DNA of 37,450 nucleotides, taken from Anaerotruncus sp. G3(2012) (GTDB taxonomy: Bacteria > Bacillota > Clostridia > Oscillospirales > Ruminococcaceae). Below, in pieces: positions 1 to 7,414 of this stretch. The first letter of the stretch is position 1; each line of letters begins with the position of its first letter. The translations under genes were made by a program, and so were the position numbers. A model generated the notes under the pieces. That model was not told the origin of the DNA, did not search any database, and was given only the letters and a program-made list of their open reading frames with translations. The stretch lies in NCBI RefSeq assembly GCF_000403395.2, contig NZ_KE159677.1, positions 35,145-72,594 on the forward strand. The letters run 5' to 3'.

Positions 1-19
1 CCCGAAGAAGGGCGCTTGC

Positions 20-57
20 GCCCCGGAAGTTTGGGCTGGAACCCAAACTTCCGGGGC
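20..57. repeat. Perfect inverted repeat (16-bp arms)
   Basis: Two perfectly complementary 16-base arms at 20-35 and 42-57 enclose the 6-base loop CTGGAA. No long T-run follows on either strand, so it is not a textbook terminator. It sits directly beside the dispersed 77-base repeat at 64-140 and is probably part of the same compound intergenic element. Confidence 0.8.
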
Positions 58-63
58 CTCACT

Positions 64-140
64 GCCCCTCGACCCCGCCACCTTTGAAAAGGTGGACGAA
101 ACTTTTGGATAAAGAATAGGTAAAAAGCGCCCTTTGCCCC
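64..140. repeat. Dispersed intergenic repeat, left copy
   Basis: These 77 bases recur almost unchanged at 37356-37432, in the same orientation. The few differences include AATA versus AGCA and GCCC versus GCAC. The core contains a short hairpin, CCACCTTTTCAAAGGTGG when read on the minus strand. Diverged versions of the core are at about 25752-25795 and, in reverse orientation, at about 32497-32560. It lies outside genes in every copy, which fits a dispersed intergenic element rather than coding DNA. Confidence 0.8.
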
Positions 141-151
141 AAGCAAAGGGC
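122..151 (-). terminator. Rho-independent terminator after the YitT-family gene
   Basis: On the minus strand GCCCTTTGC (151-143) and GCAAAGGGC (137-129) form a 9-bp stem with a 5-base loop, followed by GCTTTTTA. It lies about 40 bases after the stop codon at 190. The sequence belongs to a dispersed repeat, so the repeat appears to supply the terminator. Confidence 0.7.
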
Positions 152-189
152 CTGCTCAGACGGTGGCGAATGGTTGTAAATTCGGGCTC

Positions 190-1044
190 TTACAGCTGTT
201 TCCACCCTTTCCCAAGCACCTCAGTCGTATCCGAAACGATGATAAACGCGGTCGGGTCGGCCTCGCTGACCACCCGCCGCAGCTGGAGAAGCTGCTGTTT
301 TTTCACGACCGTCATCAGCACATTTTTGCGCGAACGGGTATACATCCCGCGGCCGCTGATCTCGGTCACACCGCGGGGCGAGCTTTTGAGCAGCGCGTCC
401 GCGACCTCCTCCGGCTTCTCGGTAATGATATGGACCATCTTGGCGTAGTCCAGGCCGGTGATAATCAGGTCGCTCACCTTGGAGGAAAGATAGATCACGA
501 TCAGCGCGCGCAGGACGTTTTCGGGATTGCCGAGCACCAGACTGCCGATCAGGACGATTGCACCGTCGAGCACTGCGAGCAGGTTTGCCAGCGAGATGCC
601 CGGAAACAGCGGCATCAATACCCGCGCAAGCAGCTCTGTGCCGCCCGAGGAGACGTTGTACCGGCAGAACAGCCCGATCCCGATTCCCTGCGCAATGCCG
701 CCGTAGATCGAGGCCATCAGAGGGTCATCGGTAATCACCGGCAGGCCATTCATCCCGTCGAGGAACAGTCCCAGCACCGCGATGGTCAGAAAACACCGCA
801 GGATAAAGGTCAGCCCCTGCGAGCGCAGGCCAAGCAGGAGGATCGGCAGGTTGAACGCAATGCTGATGATACCGACCCCCACCGCCCCGCCGCACAGAAT
901 GTTGACCAGTGTGGAAAGGCCTGTGACGCCGCCGGTGACAACATTGTTCGGGATCAAAAACAGGTTGAAGGCCAGGGCGTAGGAAAAACACCCCACCACC
1001 ATGAAGAGATAACGCTTAACTTCGGTTTGAACCGTCTGGTTCAT
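190..1044 (-). CDS. YitT family membrane protein (YitT_membrane + DUF2179)
   Basis: The 284-residue protein has the YitT layout. An N-terminal membrane domain has about five to six hydrophobic helices, beginning with LFMVVGCFSYALAFNLFLIP and followed by the glycine-rich NNVVTGGVTGLSTL segment. A soluble C-terminal DUF2179 domain of about 80 residues follows (from about residue 200: LDYAKMVHIITEKPEEVADAL). Length is normal for the family. Its transport or signalling role is unknown; these proteins are common in multiple copies in Firmicutes. The ATG start has a good site, AAGGAG, 7 bases upstream. It follows lrgB on the same strand after a gap of about 180 bases, so co-transcription is possible but not certain. 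The end of a dispersed element abuts the TAA stop codon. Confidence 0.9.
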   Translation of the reverse strand: MNQTVQTEVKRYLFMVVGCFSYALAFNLFLIPNNVVTGGVTGLSTLVNILCGGAVGVGIISIAFNLPILLLGLRSQGLTFILRCFLTIAVLGLFLDGMNGLPVITDDPLMASIYGGIAQGIGIGLFCRYNVSSGGTELLARVLMPLFPGISLANLLAVLDGAIVLIGSLVLGNPENVLRALIVIYLSSKVSDLIITGLDYAKMVHIITEKPEEVADALLKSSPRGVTEISGRGMYTRSRKNVLMTVVKKQQLLQLRRVVSEADPTAFIIVSDTTEVLGKGWKQL

Positions 1045-1227
1045 GGGAACGCTCCTTTCAAGACAGGCTGTAAGTACCTAAAAAACTCCGTCCCGGCGCA
1101 AAAACCGGTTGGCCTACACGCCGCTTTGGCGGCAGAGCGGGGGACAGCACCCCGGTGCCATATGCGCGCAGCGGCAGCGCTCCCGCAAAGCAGTCTTCCG
1201 GGGCGGGGCACCGCTCCACTGAACGGG

Positions 1228-1908
1228 TCAGAACAGCAGGGTAATCAGGACGGTCATCAAGCCCGCAACCCCGATCGCGATTCCACTCATCGCGCCCTGA
1301 AGCTCGCCCAGCTCGATCGCCTTGCTGGTGCCGACCGCATGGCTGCATGTCCCGATTGCGACCCCCTGCGCCACCGGATTTTTGACCCGGAACAGCCGGA
1401 TCATAAGCGGGGCAAACACTGCCCCGGACACCCCTGTAATCAGCACTGCCAGGATGGTGACCGACCCGATGCCACCCCGCCCTGCCGAAATTTCGAGGGC
1501 GATCGCGGTGGTAACCGACTTGGGCAGGAGCGAGGAGAGGATCACCTCATCAAGGCGGAACAAACGGCAGAGCAGCGCAACACTTGCCAACGAGGTAGCC
1601 GCTCCCGCAAAACTCCCCACCACGATCGGCAGGAAATACTTGCCCAGCACCTTTCTCTGGTGGTAGATCGAGAGGGCGAGAGCTGCGGTCGCAGGGCCGA
1701 CCAGCATATTGATGATTTCGCCGCCAATGTTAAACTGTTCGAGCGGGATGCGGAAGGCCAGCAGAACCACCGAACAAAGCAGGATCGCGATAAGCAGCGG
1801 GTTTGCGACCGGGGTGCGCAGCCACTGGTTGACCCGTGTACCGACCCAGAAGGTCACCACACACAGCACGATCCCGAACAGCGGGCTGGATACAAGCTGA
1901 TTAACCAT
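1228..1908 (-). CDS. lrgB: LrgB/CidB family membrane protein
   Basis: The 226-residue polytopic membrane protein is of the LrgB/CidB family (Pfam LrgB). Diagnostic stretches are LLPKSVTTAIALEIS near the middle, the glycine-rich GGIGSVTILAVLITG helix and the C-terminal GTCSHAVGTSKAIELGE motif. Length is normal. The family works with LrgA/CidA-type partners and is linked in other Firmicutes to murein hydrolase activity, programmed lysis and uptake or export of pyruvate-like carboxylates. The start at 1908 is chosen because AGGAG lies 7 bases upstream; an in-frame upstream GTG/ATG-type extension to 1932 lacks a site. It overlaps the end of lrgA by 8 bases, which implies translational coupling. 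Confidence 0.93.
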   Translation of the reverse strand: MVNQLVSSPLFGIVLCVVTFWVGTRVNQWLRTPVANPLLIAILLCSVVLLAFRIPLEQFNIGGEIINMLVGPATAALALSIYHQRKVLGKYFLPIVVGSFAGAATSLASVALLCRLFRLDEVILSSLLPKSVTTAIALEISAGRGGIGSVTILAVLITGVSGAVFAPLMIRLFRVKNPVAQGVAIGTCSHAVGTSKAIELGELQGAMSGIAIGVAGLMTVLITLLF

Positions 1909-2269
1909 CCTGACGCTCCTTTCTGTCGGCAAGCCGCATCAGCAGGGAAACGACCGTCGCGGTCACACCAAAGGTCAGCAGGGTGCTTACCAGACAGATT
2001 ATTAGAATCTGGATACCGCTGTCCCGCAGAATGTCGAGGCTCTCAATGATGCCCACCGCAGCCGGCAGAAAGAGGATCGCCATATTTTTGGTCAAGAATC
2101 CGGCGATCTCGTCGATCTGCCCAGGCTTTACCACCCTGCAAAGCAGGAGTGCAAACAGCAGGAGCATCGCCGAAACGCTTGCTGGGAAAGGGAATGGCAG
2201 GATTGCGGAAATACCGACCCCACCGAGGCAGACGCCAAACAGGACGCCGATTTGTGTGATGATTTTCAT
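1901..2269 (-). CDS. lrgA: LrgA/CidA family holin-like protein
   Basis: This 122-residue protein has four predicted membrane helices and the LrgA/CidA pattern: an N-terminal helix, FPFPASVSAMLLLFALLLC, then a loop with VKPGQIDEIAGFLTKNMAILFLP and a C-terminal helix. Length is typical. LrgA/CidA proteins are holin-like partners of LrgB/CidB. In this window it is the first gene of an lrgAB unit with overlapping reading frames. An AAGG sequence lies about 12 bases before the ATG, farther than usual, so the start is only moderately certain. No LytTR-type regulator, which often controls lrgAB, is encoded in the window. Confidence 0.9.
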   Translation of the reverse strand: MKIITQIGVLFGVCLGGVGISAILPFPFPASVSAMLLLFALLLCRVVKPGQIDEIAGFLTKNMAILFLPAAVGIIESLDILRDSGIQILIICLVSTLLTFGVTATVVSLLMRLADRKERQDG

Positions 2270-2408
2270 AGTGTTGTCTGACCTTCTTCTTTATAGATTC
2301 ATGCGTGAAAAAACAGTCCTTTAACGCGGCTGTATGCCTTTGGGAAGGGGTTTTTCACCTGTAAAACGCGCTCGCGAGGACGCCGTTGCCGCCACGCCTG
2401 CACTGCCT

Positions 2409-5400
2409 TTAACTATGGAGCTTCAGGCGGCTTCCCGTCCGGCCTTTGACCACCTCCACCGACGCTTCGATACTCTCCCGCAATGCCTCAACATGGGAGA
2501 TAATCCCGACCAGCCGCCGGGAGCCGCGCACCGACGCGAGCACATCGAGCGCATCCGCAATCGACCTGGGGTCGAGCGAGCCGAACCCCTCGTCGATGAA
2601 CATGGCGTCCATCCGGATGCCGCCCGACTGCGCCTGCACCACCGCCGAAAGCCCGAGCGCAAGCGCGAGCGAAACGAGGAACTTCTCCCCGCCCGAAAGG
2701 CTGGACACCCCCCGGCGCCCGCCCGCATGTGCGTCGAATACCTCGAGATCCAGCCCAGCCTTGCGGGAGCGCCCCAACCCTTCCGCGGTGCGGAACAGCT
2801 GGTACCGCCCGCCATGCACATTTTTGAGCAGCCGGTTGGCTTCGGCGGTGATCGACGAGAGCATCACCCCGAGCAGATACCGCCGCAGGCTGACCCCGTT
2901 GTCCCCGCGCAGCAGTTTGCCGAACGCGGTCAGCCGGTCGCACTCGGCCCGCCGGGCATCGAGTGCCTGCTGCCGGGCACGGCAGTCCCGTTCGAGCTGC
3001 TTCAGCCGCTCGCACATTTCCCGGAGCGCGCCCCACCGGGCGTCCAACTCGGCCTTTTGCTTCTCGAGCGCAGCAATCTCCTGTCCCGACCTGGCCAGAT
3101 CCGGGAGGCTCCGGCCCGCAAGCTGTCCATCCAGCACATCCATCTGCCGGGAAGCCGCCTCCAGTCGGGCGCGGTTTTCCACGACCTCCTGTTCCCATGC
3201 CGAGACCGTTTCGGGCGGCAGAACTGCCGCAGCGACCTCCTCCGAGGTCCGGAATCCGGCGCAATCGAGCGCTTGCCGCATCCCCTCCTGCGCCTGCGCA
3301 TATGCCGCGCGGCACCGCTCCAGCTCTGCCATGGTGTGTTCTGCCGCTGTCCGGGCTGCCCCTTCTGCAAGCCGGGCAGCGCTTTCGTCCGCCCGCGCCC
3401 GTTTCAAACCCGCCTCATAAGCGGCGCACCGCTCCCTGACCGCTTTCAGGGCGGCCTCCAATGCGGCATAGTCGGGTAGTTCCGGATCCAGTTGGACAGC
3501 AAGCGCTTCGTACCGCGCGTGCGCCTTCTGACGCCCGCATACCGTCTGCTCGAGTGCAGACGCCTCCTGCACTGCCAGGTCCTGTGCCTGCTCGAGCGCG
3601 GATACCGCCTGTTCCAGCTCCGCCGCGACCTCTGCCGCGTGTGCATCCTGCTCCTGTGCCTCCCGCACCGACCGCCTGACCGCTTCAAGCTGTCCGGCGA
3701 GCTGCGCGGGGATTGGCCCACATTCCGCCCGCAGCGATTCCGCCAGTTCCCGGGCTGCCTGCATCCCGGCTTCTGCCTTTGTCAGTTCGGCCTCATGAAG
3801 ATCATATGCCCGCTCCGCCTGTGTGACCGCACGATCCGCCGCAGCGATCCGGGCATCGCTGACCGCATCCCCCGCCGCAGTCGCCAGGGATGGATGGTGG
3901 GTCCCGCCGCAGACCGGACATGGCATTCCTTCCGAGAGGGACGCCGCCAGCGCCGCCGCCGCATTTTGCAGGTACCGGCGCCCCAACTCTTCCCGCCTGC
4001 CTCTTGCCTCCTCGCGCGCCGCCTGTTTGGCTGCGCGTCCGGCCAACAGCGCCGCATACTGTACCTGGCAGGCTTCCGCTTTTGCAGCCGCCTGTCCGAA
4101 CCGTTCCTGCGCCTGTGCAATCCGTTCGAGCTGTGCCAGCTCCTCCCGCAGGGCGGGCAGACGGGCGCTGTACCCTTCGAAAATACGTATCCGCTCGGCT
4201 TCCAACCTTTCTTTCCGGCTCCTGCATGCTTCCAGATGTGCGCGTGCACCGTCCGCGGATCTGACCGCGCGTGCCCAGAGGGCGTCCGACTGATCCTTCG
4301 TGTGCGCCGCTTCCCCAAGCAGACGGTAACTCTCCCGCAGGGTTTCCAGGCGCGCAAGACGCGCCTGATCCGCCGCATGGAACGGCTCCTCCCGCTCACA
4401 GGCTTCGAGTGCACCGGCTGCCGTCAGCAGCGCCTGCCGTGTTTTCGCAAGCTGCTTTTCCGCCTGCTGTACAGCAGCCTGACGGCGTTCCAGTTCGGCT
4501 GCTGCTGCCGCTGCATGCGCGCAGGCCCCTTCCGCCTGTACCGCACGCCGCGCCGCGCTGATCCGCTCCTGTTTTTCCCGCATCAGGGGAGCGCGGTTCT
4601 CCAGACGCTCCCGCTCCCCCTGTACAGTGCGCCGCTCTTCAAACAGGCCAAAAATACGGGTTTCCTCCTCGAACACCCGCCGTTTCAGATCGAGGGTATC
4701 GGATGCCGCCTGCCGCCGGGCGGCCTGTCCCGCGAGCTGTTCACAGGTCTGCTTCAGTTTGTCCGACAGCGTGTCCGCATCCGCACAGCCCTGCCCGTCG
4801 AGCAAGGCCTGAACCGCCGCCTTTTCCTGATCCAGCCTCTGACGCAGCCCGTTTGCCCACATACAGACCTGTTCTGCGATCCGCTGCCACCGCTCCGCAT
4901 GGAACAGGCTGACCAGCACCGCCTCTTTCTCCTCACTCTTGGCGACCAGCAGCCGCTCAAACTGCCCCTGCGGCAGGATCATCACCTGACAGAACTGTTC
5001 GCAGTTCAGGCCGATCAGTTCACGGGCCTTCTCTTCGACATCCCGCTGGCGCGGATTTTCAAAGAAGGTGGTGAAGGTACCGTTTGGGCTGAGGAAAAAT
5101 GCATCCTGCGCGGGCAGGTATTCATAGGCGCCGGTCCGTTTTTTGCGCACCCGGAGCCACCGGGCGAACCGGTACCGCCTGCCCCGCACATCGAACTCAA
5201 AAGTCACCCGCGTCGGGGCATCGGGCGGCATCAGCAGGCTGCGCAGGTCGGCGAAATCGCCCCGGGTCCCGCCGCTGCTCCGCCCGTAGAGCGCATAGGT
5301 CATCGCATCGAGCAGGACAGTCTTTCCTGCACCAGTTTCCCCGCGGATCAGCACCAGGCCGGTTGCGAAGAAGCGGGTAAAGTCGATCTCCTGCCGCTCG

Positions 5401-5444
5401 ACATACGGCCCAAAGCCTTCCAGTTCCAACCGCACCGGGATCAT
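2409..5444 (-). CDS. sbcC: SbcC, exonuclease subunit (SMC-like ATPase)
   Basis: This 1011-residue SMC-type ATPase is the SbcC subunit of the SbcCD (Mre11-Rad50-like) nuclease. It opens and trims DNA hairpins and protein-blocked ends. Visible parts in order: Walker A, RGETGAGKT, near residue 35; a long coiled coil rich in A, E, R and Q; the zinc hook CPVC followed by GGTHHP near the middle; a second coiled coil; the ABC signature SSLSGGEK; and Walker B with catalytic Asp-Glu in MDAMFIDEGFGSLD near residue 950. Length is typical. The ATG overlaps the sbcD stop codon in an ATGA arrangement, and AGGAGG lies 7 bases upstream inside sbcD, so the two subunits are translationally coupled. The opposite strand carries long open frames that are only shadows of this GC-rich gene. 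Confidence 0.95.
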   Translation of the reverse strand: MIPVRLELEGFGPYVERQEIDFTRFFATGLVLIRGETGAGKTVLLDAMTYALYGRSSGGTRGDFADLRSLLMPPDAPTRVTFEFDVRGRRYRFARWLRVRKKRTGAYEYLPAQDAFFLSPNGTFTTFFENPRQRDVEEKARELIGLNCEQFCQVMILPQGQFERLLVAKSEEKEAVLVSLFHAERWQRIAEQVCMWANGLRQRLDQEKAAVQALLDGQGCADADTLSDKLKQTCEQLAGQAARRQAASDTLDLKRRVFEEETRIFGLFEERRTVQGERERLENRAPLMREKQERISAARRAVQAEGACAHAAAAAAELERRQAAVQQAEKQLAKTRQALLTAAGALEACEREEPFHAADQARLARLETLRESYRLLGEAAHTKDQSDALWARAVRSADGARAHLEACRSRKERLEAERIRIFEGYSARLPALREELAQLERIAQAQERFGQAAAKAEACQVQYAALLAGRAAKQAAREEARGRREELGRRYLQNAAAALAASLSEGMPCPVCGGTHHPSLATAAGDAVSDARIAAADRAVTQAERAYDLHEAELTKAEAGMQAARELAESLRAECGPIPAQLAGQLEAVRRSVREAQEQDAHAAEVAAELEQAVSALEQAQDLAVQEASALEQTVCGRQKAHARYEALAVQLDPELPDYAALEAALKAVRERCAAYEAGLKRARADESAARLAEGAARTAAEHTMAELERCRAAYAQAQEGMRQALDCAGFRTSEEVAAAVLPPETVSAWEQEVVENRARLEAASRQMDVLDGQLAGRSLPDLARSGQEIAALEKQKAELDARWGALREMCERLKQLERDCRARQQALDARRAECDRLTAFGKLLRGDNGVSLRRYLLGVMLSSITAEANRLLKNVHGGRYQLFRTAEGLGRSRKAGLDLEVFDAHAGGRRGVSSLSGGEKFLVSLALALGLSAVVQAQSGGIRMDAMFIDEGFGSLDPRSIADALDVLASVRGSRRLVGIISHVEALRESIEASVEVVKGRTGSRLKLHS

Positions 5445-6565
5445 TGCACCGCCTCCTTATCCGCCTGTTCGGCCGCCTCCCGGAACCACCCGAGCTGTTC
5501 CTCTGTGAGCGGTTCCCCGCCAACCTCCACGCAGAAATGCTGCAAAAGCTCCTCCGGGCCAAGCTCCGAAAGCTGTTCGACCGTCAAACTGTCGGCTCCC
5601 GTATCGGGCTGCGGGCTGACCCCGGTCAACAGGAGCAGATTGGGGTACCGTTCCCGGAAATATTCAAGCGTCTCCAGGCCGGCGGGTGCGTCGGTCAGTT
5701 CGATCTTGAGATAATCCTCCCGGTGCGGGTCAAACCCGCACGCAAATTGCAGTGACGCAAGCTCCCCCTTGCAAACCCGCAGCATCCGGCTGGTATGCAC
5801 CGGAAGTTCCCGCCGGACGAGGGTTTCGGTCTCCAACAGGGTGAAGGATTTGCCCTGCCCCGCTTCGGAAAAGGAGTAGCACCAAGGAGAGCCGCTGTAC
5901 CGCAGGCTGCCGCCCGGTTCCTGTGCGCGGTGCAGATGCCCGAGCGCAACATAATCGAACCCATCAAACGCCTCGCACGCGATCTGGCTGCTCCCGCCGA
6001 CCAGCGCGGTGCGGTCGCTTTCCGAGAGCTGGGAACCGGCAGCGAAGCAGTGCGCCACCAGGATCTGCCGCCGTCCGGGAACAAACCGCTCCCGCATCTG
6101 CCGGACGACCACGGCCATCGCATCGGAATAGCTGCGGACCGTCTCCTCCGGGAAGAGCTGCCGCACCTGCTCAATGTTGAAATAAGGCAGCAAAAAAAAT
6201 GCCGCATCCCCCAGCACCACCGGCTCAAACGCCTGCTCCAACCGTCCAGCGATATGCAGTCCTGCATCCTGCAGGAGCGCACTGCACGCCGAAAGCCTCG
6301 CAGCACCGTCGTGGTTGCCCGGGATCAGCAGTACCGGGAGGCTGCAGTCCCGGCAGAGGGCGGTCATGGCATCGTTGTACAGGTCGATCGCATCGGGACG
6401 GGCTACCGCATGGTCAAAGATATCCCCCGCGATCACCACCGCATCCACCTGCTCGGCACGCACCGATTCCAGCAGACAGGCAACCATCTCCCGCTGGTCC
6501 TCCAACAGGGACACACCATGCAGAGAGATGCCCAGATGCCAGTCTGAAGTATGCAGAATCTTCAT
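5441..6565 (-). CDS. sbcD: SbcD, exonuclease subunit (metallophosphoesterase)
   Basis: The 374-residue Mre11-like nuclease subunit begins with the invariant MKILHTSDWHLG. Further phosphoesterase motifs follow in order: VIAGDIFD (about residue 50), IPGNHDG (about 85), VAHCF (about 170) and ALGHLHRAQ (about 208). The Asp, His and Asn residues in these motifs bind the two metal ions of the active site. The C-terminal 100 residues are the SbcD capping domain. The ATG at 6565 gives the family-standard N-terminus, but its nearest AAGGA is 14 bases away. A GTG at 6577 (four extra residues) has a better-spaced site and cannot be excluded. The stop overlaps the sbcC start. Confidence 0.95.
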   Translation of the reverse strand: MKILHTSDWHLGISLHGVSLLEDQREMVACLLESVRAEQVDAVVIAGDIFDHAVARPDAIDLYNDAMTALCRDCSLPVLLIPGNHDGAARLSACSALLQDAGLHIAGRLEQAFEPVVLGDAAFFLLPYFNIEQVRQLFPEETVRSYSDAMAVVVRQMRERFVPGRRQILVAHCFAAGSQLSESDRTALVGGSSQIACEAFDGFDYVALGHLHRAQEPGGSLRYSGSPWCYSFSEAGQGKSFTLLETETLVRRELPVHTSRMLRVCKGELASLQFACGFDPHREDYLKIELTDAPAGLETLEYFRERYPNLLLLTGVSPQPDTGADSLTVEQLSELGPEELLQHFCVEVGGEPLTEEQLGWFREAAEQADKEAVQ

Positions 6566-6665
6566 TTTTACCGTCACTTTCCTTGCCTTAACCAGGGCAG
6601 CGCAGCCCCCGACGCAAAGGGCCGGAGCCAGGGTGGGCAGCTCGTTCGGTTTCAGGCAAATGTTC

Positions 6666-6832
6666 AGAACCTGTATTCATAATCAGAGGGTGCCGGATGG
6701 GCAAGGAATTTTGCTGCCCTGCGAGGCGAAAAAACGCAGACAATCCTTTGTGTATTGCAAGATTTTCCAACGCGGCAGGCCGGCAAAAGACCCGCTCAGA
6801 CCGGTGTCAAATGGTTGTGAATACGGGTTTCT
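6666..6832. mobile_element. MITE-like element, copy 1, with terminal inverted repeats
   Basis: This 167-base non-coding segment is bounded by inverted ends: AGAACCTGTATTCATAATCA on the left, and on the right the complement of AGAAACCCGTATTCACAACC. Its inner 100 bases, including the CGGCAGGCCGGCAAAAG core at about 6772-6788, reappear in reverse orientation at 27901-28027 inside the V-ATPase operon. The right end recurs at about 148-190 by the YitT-family stop codon. It encodes no protein. The pattern is that of a small non-autonomous transposable element or a dispersed structured repeat; no transposase is visible in the window. It lies between a candidate sbcD promoter and sbcD. Confidence 0.65.
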
Positions 6833-6905
6833 TACATACAAAGCAAATCCCGAAAGCACCCGGATCGAAAAATCGGACGCACCATGGTTCTTTTCAGGTA
6901 TCTCG

Positions 6906-6914
6906 ATTATAACA
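6906..6914 (-). promoter_or_regulatory. Candidate extended -10 promoter toward sbcD
   Basis: Read on the minus strand, TGTTATAAT is a perfect extended -10 (TGnTATAAT). No good -35 hexamer stands 17 bases upstream. It points at sbcD-sbcC, with the 167-base inverted-repeat element lying between promoter and gene, so that element would be part of the leader RNA. Confidence 0.4.
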
Positions 6915-6943
6915 GATTGTAGCCGGTGAAAAAAGAGGGCTGA

Positions 6944-7414
6944 TTAAAAATCTTCCGGCAGCTCCCACTCCGGGGAGGGTTCCTCTTCCTTTTCGGGCGC
7001 AGGGTCCCCAAAGCAGTCCCGACGGAGCAGGAAAACGACCAGACAGGCTGCATCCAACCCGAAAAAGAGCACCGCAGGACCGAACCGGAGCTGCTCAAAC
7101 GGGATTCCGGCGATCCGCAGGAATCCGATCAGCAGCCCCATCCCACCGAGCAGCCCGCCGCTGACCGCCAACCCAATAACGAGCACCGCGACCGCCGCCC
7201 TGAATGCGAACCGGCCTAGGGTCCAGAGGGTGGTGAGACTGGCCGAAAGGAGCAGCAGGACCATCCCTGCCGGGACCCGCAGGCCGGGCACCCGCAGGCC
7301 CGCCGAAATACAGGCCGCAATCCCGGCGCACAGGGCCACCCCGTATCCCGCCAGAAAAAGCCGGTCCAGGATTTTGAGCCGCGCGTACCGCTGTTTGATC
7401 CGCCCCATCTTCAT
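6944..7414 (-). CDS. Small multi-pass membrane protein coupled to the UvrD-like helicase
   Basis: This 156-residue protein is not recognised. It has a basic start (MKMGRIKQRYARLKI), about four hydrophobic helices (for example LFLAGYGVALCAGIAACISAGL and VAVLVIGLAVSGGLLGGMGLLIGF), and an acidic tail rich in E, P and D (DPAPEKEEEPSPEW). The start at 7414 is favoured: its ATG overlaps the helicase stop codon as ATGA, and GAAGGAG lies 5 bases upstream. The tight coupling implies co-expression with the helicase, but nothing in the sequence tells of a joint function. Confidence 0.7.
   Translation of the reverse strand: MKMGRIKQRYARLKILDRLFLAGYGVALCAGIAACISAGLRVPGLRVPAGMVLLLLSASLTTLWTLGRFAFRAAVAVLVIGLAVSGGLLGGMGLLIGFLRIAGIPFEQLRFGPAVLFFGLDAACLVVFLLRRDCFGDPAPEKEEEPSPEWELPEDF

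Noticed and set aside
163-2049. A 628-codon open frame on the plus strand
   Set aside because: It is antisense to the YitT-family and LrgB genes, has a low-complexity His/Gln/Arg/Asp composition, and crosses two clear genes. Such shadows are common in GC-rich DNA.
3492-5714. A 740-codon open frame on the plus strand opposite sbcC
   Set aside because: The motifs of SbcC, including both Walker boxes and the zinc hook, are on the other strand; this frame has no recognisable domain and no ribosome site.
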